Origin: Zobellella iuensis
GTDB taxonomy: Bacteria > Pseudomonadota > Gammaproteobacteria > Enterobacterales > Aeromonadaceae
Length of the DNA: 64,000 nucleotides
Reading direction: 5' to 3'
Assembly: GCF_016746085.1 (NCBI RefSeq)
Contig: NZ_JAERTZ010000018.1
Location: 248,001 to 312,000, forward strand
Every line of letters begins with the position of its first letter. Position 1 is the stretch's first letter. The position numbers and the translations under genes were made by a program. The notes below the pieces were generated by a model. That model saw only the letters and a program-made list of their open reading frames with translations, made no database searches and had not been told where the DNA came from. Below, piece after piece: positions 62,708 to 64,000 of the stretch.

Positions 62708-63757
62708 ATGCAATCCTGGTTCCGTCCTCTGGCCATTGCCGTGGCCGCCAGCCTGCCCCTGGTGGCGCAGGCCAATAATCGCCTGTCCGTCTACGCTTGG
62801 GCCGAATACCTGCCCGACGCCGTACTGGCCCAGTTCACCAAGGAAACCGGCGTCAAGGTGGACTACGCCACCTTCGATTCCAACGAGGCACTCTATGCCA
62901 AGCTGAAGCTGCTGCAGACCAGCGGTGCCCGCGAAAGCTACGATCTGATCTTCCCCTCCAGCTACATGCTGAGCAAGATGGCGCGGGAAGGCATGCTGCA
63001 ACCGCTCGACAAGAGCAAGCTGCCCCACCTGGAGCAGTTGGAGCCGAGCCTGCTGGACCGGGAATTCGATCCGGGCAACCAGTACAGCGTGCCCTACGCC
63101 TTCGGCAGCACCGCCATCGCCCTCAACCGGGACGAGCTGGCCGACGCCGAGGTGAACTCCTGGGCCAGTCTGTGGGACAGCCGCTGGCAGGGCCAGCTGA
63201 TGCTGACCGACGACATCCGCGAGAACTTCCAGATGGCGCTGCTGACCTTGGGCCATTCCGCCAACAGCCAGGACGCGGGCGAGATCAAGGCCGCCTTTGA
63301 GAAGCTGCAGGCGCTGAAGGACAACGTGCTGCTGTACAACTCCGACAACCCGCGCATGCCCTACGTGACCGGTGAGGCCTCCATCGGCCTGATCTGGAGC
63401 GACCAGGCCTACAAGACCCAGCAGGACGGCATGAACCTGGAATACATCTATCCGGAAGAAGGCGCCATCTTCTGGGTGGACAGCGCCGCCATTCCGAGCA
63501 ACGCCAAGTCGGCGGACGCCGCCCACCAGTTCATCGATTTCCTGATGCGCCCCGAAATCGCGGCGAGCATCATCGAGGAGCTGGGCATAGCGGTGCCCAA
63601 CCAGGGCGCCAAGGCCCTGCTGCCCGCCGAGGTGGCCGAAAACCAGGTACTGTTCCCGAGTGGCGAAACCGTGGCCAAAGGCCACTTCCAGGACGATCTG
63701 GGCGACGAGGTGCTGGCCGTCTACGAAGAGCACTGGGTACGGCTGCGCGCCAACTAA
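62708..63757 (+). CDS. potD: Periplasmic spermidine/putrescine-binding protein
   Basis: 349 aa with signal peptide (ending LVAQA-NN). The mature protein starts RLSVYAWAEYLPDAVLAQF. Substrate-contacting residues are suggested in FPSSYMLSKM, YAFGSTAIALNRDE and GLIWSDQAY (Asp, Trp and Tyr side chains). Captures polyamines in the periplasm for PotBC. Followed by a strong terminator. Confidence 0.95.
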   Translation: MQSWFRPLAIAVAASLPLVAQANNRLSVYAWAEYLPDAVLAQFTKETGVKVDYATFDSNEALYAKLKLLQTSGARESYDLIFPSSYMLSKMAREGMLQPLDKSKLPHLEQLEPSLLDREFDPGNQYSVPYAFGSTAIALNRDELADAEVNSWASLWDSRWQGQLMLTDDIRENFQMALLTLGHSANSQDAGEIKAAFEKLQALKDNVLLYNSDNPRMPYVTGEASIGLIWSDQAYKTQQDGMNLEYIYPEEGAIFWVDSAAIPSNAKSADAAHQFIDFLMRPEIAASIIEELGIAVPNQGAKALLPAEVAENQVLFPSGETVAKGHFQDDLGDEVLAVYEEHWVRLRAN

Positions 63758-63784
63758 GGAGCCGCCCCCTCCCCCATCAAGACC

Positions 63785-63809
63785 AAAGCCCGCATGATGC
63801 GGGCTTTTT
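63785..63809. terminator. Terminator between potD and cobB
   Basis: AAAGCCCGC-ATGAT-GCGGGCTTTTT. It stops potD on the plus strand; the minus strand reads into AAAGT-rich bases, so it may also act on cobB. Confidence 0.85.
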
Positions 63810-63810
63810 G

Positions 63811-64000
63811 CTATTTTTTCCTGCCCGCCAGCAGCTCTTCCACATAGCGGCTGACCATCTGGGTGGCCGGGCCATAGCGGTGCTCGTCGAAATGGTTGTT
63901 GACCTGGCTCGGCTCCAGGTTGATCTCGATGGTATGGGCGTCGTGCATGGCCGCCTCGTGCACGAACCCCGCCGCCGGGTAGACGTTGCCCGAGGTGCCG
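63811..64000 (-). CDS. cobB: NAD-dependent protein deacylase (sirtuin), 3' end only
   Basis: The last 62 residues and stop are inside the window; the gene continues past the right edge. Reading from the edge: [16 protein letters not shown], then [12 protein letters not shown] and [13 protein letters not shown], matching the C-terminal NAD-binding part of CobB. CobB removes acyl groups from lysine with NAD+. In E. coli, cobB also stands next to potABCD. Confidence 0.88.
   Translation of the reverse strand, partial: GTSGNVYPAAGFVHEAAMHDAHTIEINLEPSQVNNHFDEHRYGPATQMVSRYVEELLAGRKK

Overview
This 64 kb window is a high-GC, gene-dense bacterial chromosome segment. The backbone genes are pepN, gdhB, pyrD, zapC, initiator tRNA genes, rlmL, uup, rmf, fabA, a YcbZ-type Lon protease, ccoNOQP-fixH-ccoIS-fnr-uspE-ttcA and potABCD-cobB. 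This is a gammaproteobacterial gene order. The mixture best fits the Aeromonadales (an Oceanimonas- or Zobellella-like organism); that placement is inference from gene content and GC and was not tested by a search.

Layout. 1-20 kb is mostly housekeeping: aminopeptidase N (cut by the left edge), DUF2835, large NAD-glutamate dehydrogenase, PyrD, ZapC, five tandem initiator tRNA-Met genes on the minus strand, RlmKL, a small thioredoxin-fold protein, Uup, RMF, FabA and a Lon-like protease. 17-22 kb has a PAP2 phosphatase, an MJ1255/VC2487-type glycosyltransferase, a CapA-like protein, a thiamine-binding protein and a YpsA-like molybdenum-carrier protein. 22.1-23.5 kb is an AT-richer accessory patch with a three-gene micro-operon (including a 35-aa protein), inverted repeats and one copy of a 63-bp palindromic repeat whose other copy lies at 8.3 kb. 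23.5-32.8 kb is an efflux locus: a TetR repressor and a NodT-type outer membrane factor diverge at one end, and an MFP-RND-SDR-thioesterase-ketoacyl synthase gene row runs on the minus strand. Two matching 24-bp operator candidates frame it. 33-39 kb holds a UPF0303 protein, a tyrosine recombinase, a 953-aa ACP/AMP-ligase/PlsC fusion, a small acidic protein and a dienelactone hydrolase.

39-48 kb is the most unusual locus. A sigma-54 activator is divergent from an eight-gene operon: E1 alpha, E1 beta, a free-standing 80-aa lipoyl domain, an E2 catalytic domain without lipoyl arm, a lipoate-ligase-like protein, a Tat-dependent gluconate-dehydrogenase subunit 3, a GMC flavoenzyme and an exported VOC protein. 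A canonical -24/-12 promoter and upstream palindromes lie between them. This looks like an inducible route in which an alcohol or sugar-acid substrate is oxidised in the periplasm and the resulting 2-oxo compound is cleaved by a split 2-oxo-acid dehydrogenase complex that borrows the housekeeping E3.

48-60 kb is the cbb3 oxidase locus with its assembly genes (FixH, CcoI, CcoS, a SafE-like membrane protein), the oxygen sensor FNR, UspE and TtcA. The ccoN upstream region contains an exact FNR box and an ArcA-like direct repeat, so regulator and targets sit together. 60-64 kb is the polyamine transporter potABCD followed by the 3' end of cobB on the minus strand. No rRNA, CRISPR array, insertion sequence or prophage was seen.
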